A stretch of DNA of 64,000 nucleotides. It comes from Mycobacteroides chelonae CCUG 47445. Its GTDB lineage: Bacteria; Actinomycetota; Actinomycetes; Mycobacteriales; Mycobacteriaceae. Position 1 is the stretch's first letter. Each line of letters opens with the position of its first letter. The translations under genes and the position numbers were made by a program. Shown here piece by piece: positions 63,110-64,000 of this stretch. The stretch is from the NCBI RefSeq assembly GCF_001632805.1, contig NZ_CP007220.1:1116001-1180000 (forward strand), written 5' to 3'. Under the pieces are notes generated by a model. The model saw only the letters and a list, made by a program, of their open reading frames with translations. It was not told the origin of the DNA and searched no databases.

Positions 63110-64000
63110 ATGATGCGTGGCATGGGCATCCAGGCAGCGGGAGCAACAGGGTTGGTGACGGTCCAGGAGATCCAGGAGGTGGCTGAGCGTCTCGCTCCTG
63201 TGATGCGGCGCACACCGGTGGTGGCTTTTCGGGCGCTCAGTGAACGCTGCGGTCACGAGGTACGGCTCAAATGCGAAAACCTGCAACGCACAGGATCTTT
63301 CAAACCGCGTGGCGCCTACAACCGGATCAGCCTGCTGCCCGACGACCAGCGGGTGAACGGTGTGGTGGCCGCCAGCGCGGGTAACCACGCCCAGGGTGTG
63401 GCCTGGGCCGCGACCACGCTTGGCATCCCGTCCACGGTGTTCATGCCGGTAGGGGCCGCGCTGCCCAAGATCGTCGCCACCCGCGCCTACGGCGCCACGG
63501 TGCACCTCACCGGCACGACCATCGACGAGGCGCTGTTGGCCGCGACGGAGTTCGCGGCGGAGACCGGTGCGGTACTCATCCACCCCTTCGACCATCGGGA
63601 CGTCGTGGCCGGGCAGGCCACCGTTGGGCTGGAGATTCTGGAGCAGCTTCCGGATGTGGGCACCATCGTGGTGCCCGCGGGCGGCGGCGGGCTGGTCGCG
63701 GGTATCGCCGCGGTGGTCAAAGCGGCCCGGCCCGAGGTGCGGATCATCGCGGTACAGGCCGCGGGTGCGGCCGCCTGGCCGGTGTCGCTGCAAGCCGGGC
63801 ATCCGGTGGCGCTGGAATCCATGGAGACCATGGCGGACGGCATCGCGGTAGGCAAGCCAGGGGCGGTGCCGTTCGAGCATGTGGCCGCGCTGGTCGACGA
63901 CGTGGTCACGGTCAGTGAGGAGGCGCTCTCACGCGGGCTGCTGCTGTGCCTGGAGCGGGCCAAGCTGGTGGTGGAGCCGGCCGGCGCGGCCGCGGTGGCG
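63110..64000 (+). CDS. Threonine ammonia-lyase (threonine dehydratase), 5' part
   Basis: The frame runs off the right edge, leaving about 297 residues. PLP fold-type II marks are LKCENLQRTGSFKPRGAYNR (Schiff-base Lys), VAASAGNHAQGVAWAA and the phosphate loop VPAGGGGLVAGIAAVVKA. The enzyme deaminates threonine to 2-oxobutyrate; whether the C-terminal regulatory domain of biosynthetic IlvA is present cannot be seen here. In-frame starts at 63110, 63113 or 63122 are possible and none has a clear Shine-Dalgarno sequence. Confidence 0.88.
   Translation, partial: MMRGMGIQAAGATGLVTVQEIQEVAERLAPVMRRTPVVAFRALSERCGHEVRLKCENLQRTGSFKPRGAYNRISLLPDDQRVNGVVAASAGNHAQGVAWAATTLGIPSTVFMPVGAALPKIVATRAYGATVHLTGTTIDEALLAATEFAAETGAVLIHPFDHRDVVAGQATVGLEILEQLPDVGTIVVPAGGGGLVAGIAAVVKAARPEVRIIAVQAAGAAAWPVSLQAGHPVALESMETMADGIAVGKPGAVPFEHVAALVDDVVTVSEEALSRGLLLCLERAKLVVEPAGAAAVA

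Overview
The window is high-GC actinobacterial chromosome, almost certainly from a rapidly growing Mycobacterium/Mycobacteroides of the abscessus-chelonae type. The evidence is gene order. The stretch lpqT-prs-glmU-tRNA-Gln-TetR-mfd-mazG-lpqU-eno-ftsB-DUF501-ppx follows the order of the M. tuberculosis Rv1016c-Rv1026 region. The stretch lpqV-cysteine dioxygenase-rhodanese-echA8-echA9-thiolase-SGNH esterase-lipU-cbs-pra-metB follows Rv1064c-Rv1079. Leaderless-type starts, GTG starts, mycobacterial lipoproteins and an IdeR-like box agree. All identifications come from reading protein motifs; no database search was run.

Layout. 1-5.7 kb: an SDR oxidoreductase, an erythromycin-esterase-family protein, an LpqT-like lipoprotein, prs, glmU and tRNA-Gln. 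5.7-9.9 kb: a TetR regulator, six tandem genes for tiny secreted cysteine-containing paralogs (6.4-8.5 kb), and a diaminopimelate-decarboxylase-like gene. 10-14.6 kb: mfd-mazG. 14.7-21.4 kb: two complete EfeUOB iron-uptake loci facing each other tail to tail, one with EfeU and EfeO fused, each preceded by an IdeR-like site. 21.5-25.7 kb: lpqU, then eno-ftsB-DUF501-ppx. 25.7-27.7 kb: a cluster of repeated CAGTTGA and palindromic sites ahead of an alpha/beta hydrolase and a TauE-type exporter. 27.6-29.8 kb: an XRE regulator, an ImmA-type metalloprotease and a membrane protein. 29.9-31.7 kb: a fatty-acyl-AMP ligase. 32.0-34.2 kb: tRNA-Leu followed by a two-gene, visibly lower-GC insert (a predicted PD-(D/E)XK nuclease of the sce7726 type and a beta-family protein).

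34.2-45.4 kb: a monooxygenase-DUF4389-methyltransferase operon, a MacB-like ABC exporter pair, a CoA-transferase and several small envelope or membrane proteins. 45.6-46.5 kb: cysteine dioxygenase and rhodanese. 46.5-52.4 kb: a five-gene valine/isobutyrate catabolic operon (mmsA-acd-echA9-mmsB-echA8) followed by a MarR gene, with tandem operator-like repeats upstream. 52.7-64 kb: a Bax1-like protein, purT, a thiolase with a KstR-like site, an SGNH esterase, lipU, cbs-pra-metB (reverse transsulfuration), a GPP34-domain protein, and the 5' part of a threonine dehydratase running off the end.

The parts most likely to hold undescribed biology are the six-gene secreted-peptide array, the tRNA-Leu-linked nuclease/beta-protein pair, the XRE-ImmA-membrane module, and the mirrored EfeUOB loci, in one of which EfeO has lost the His of its HxxE motif.
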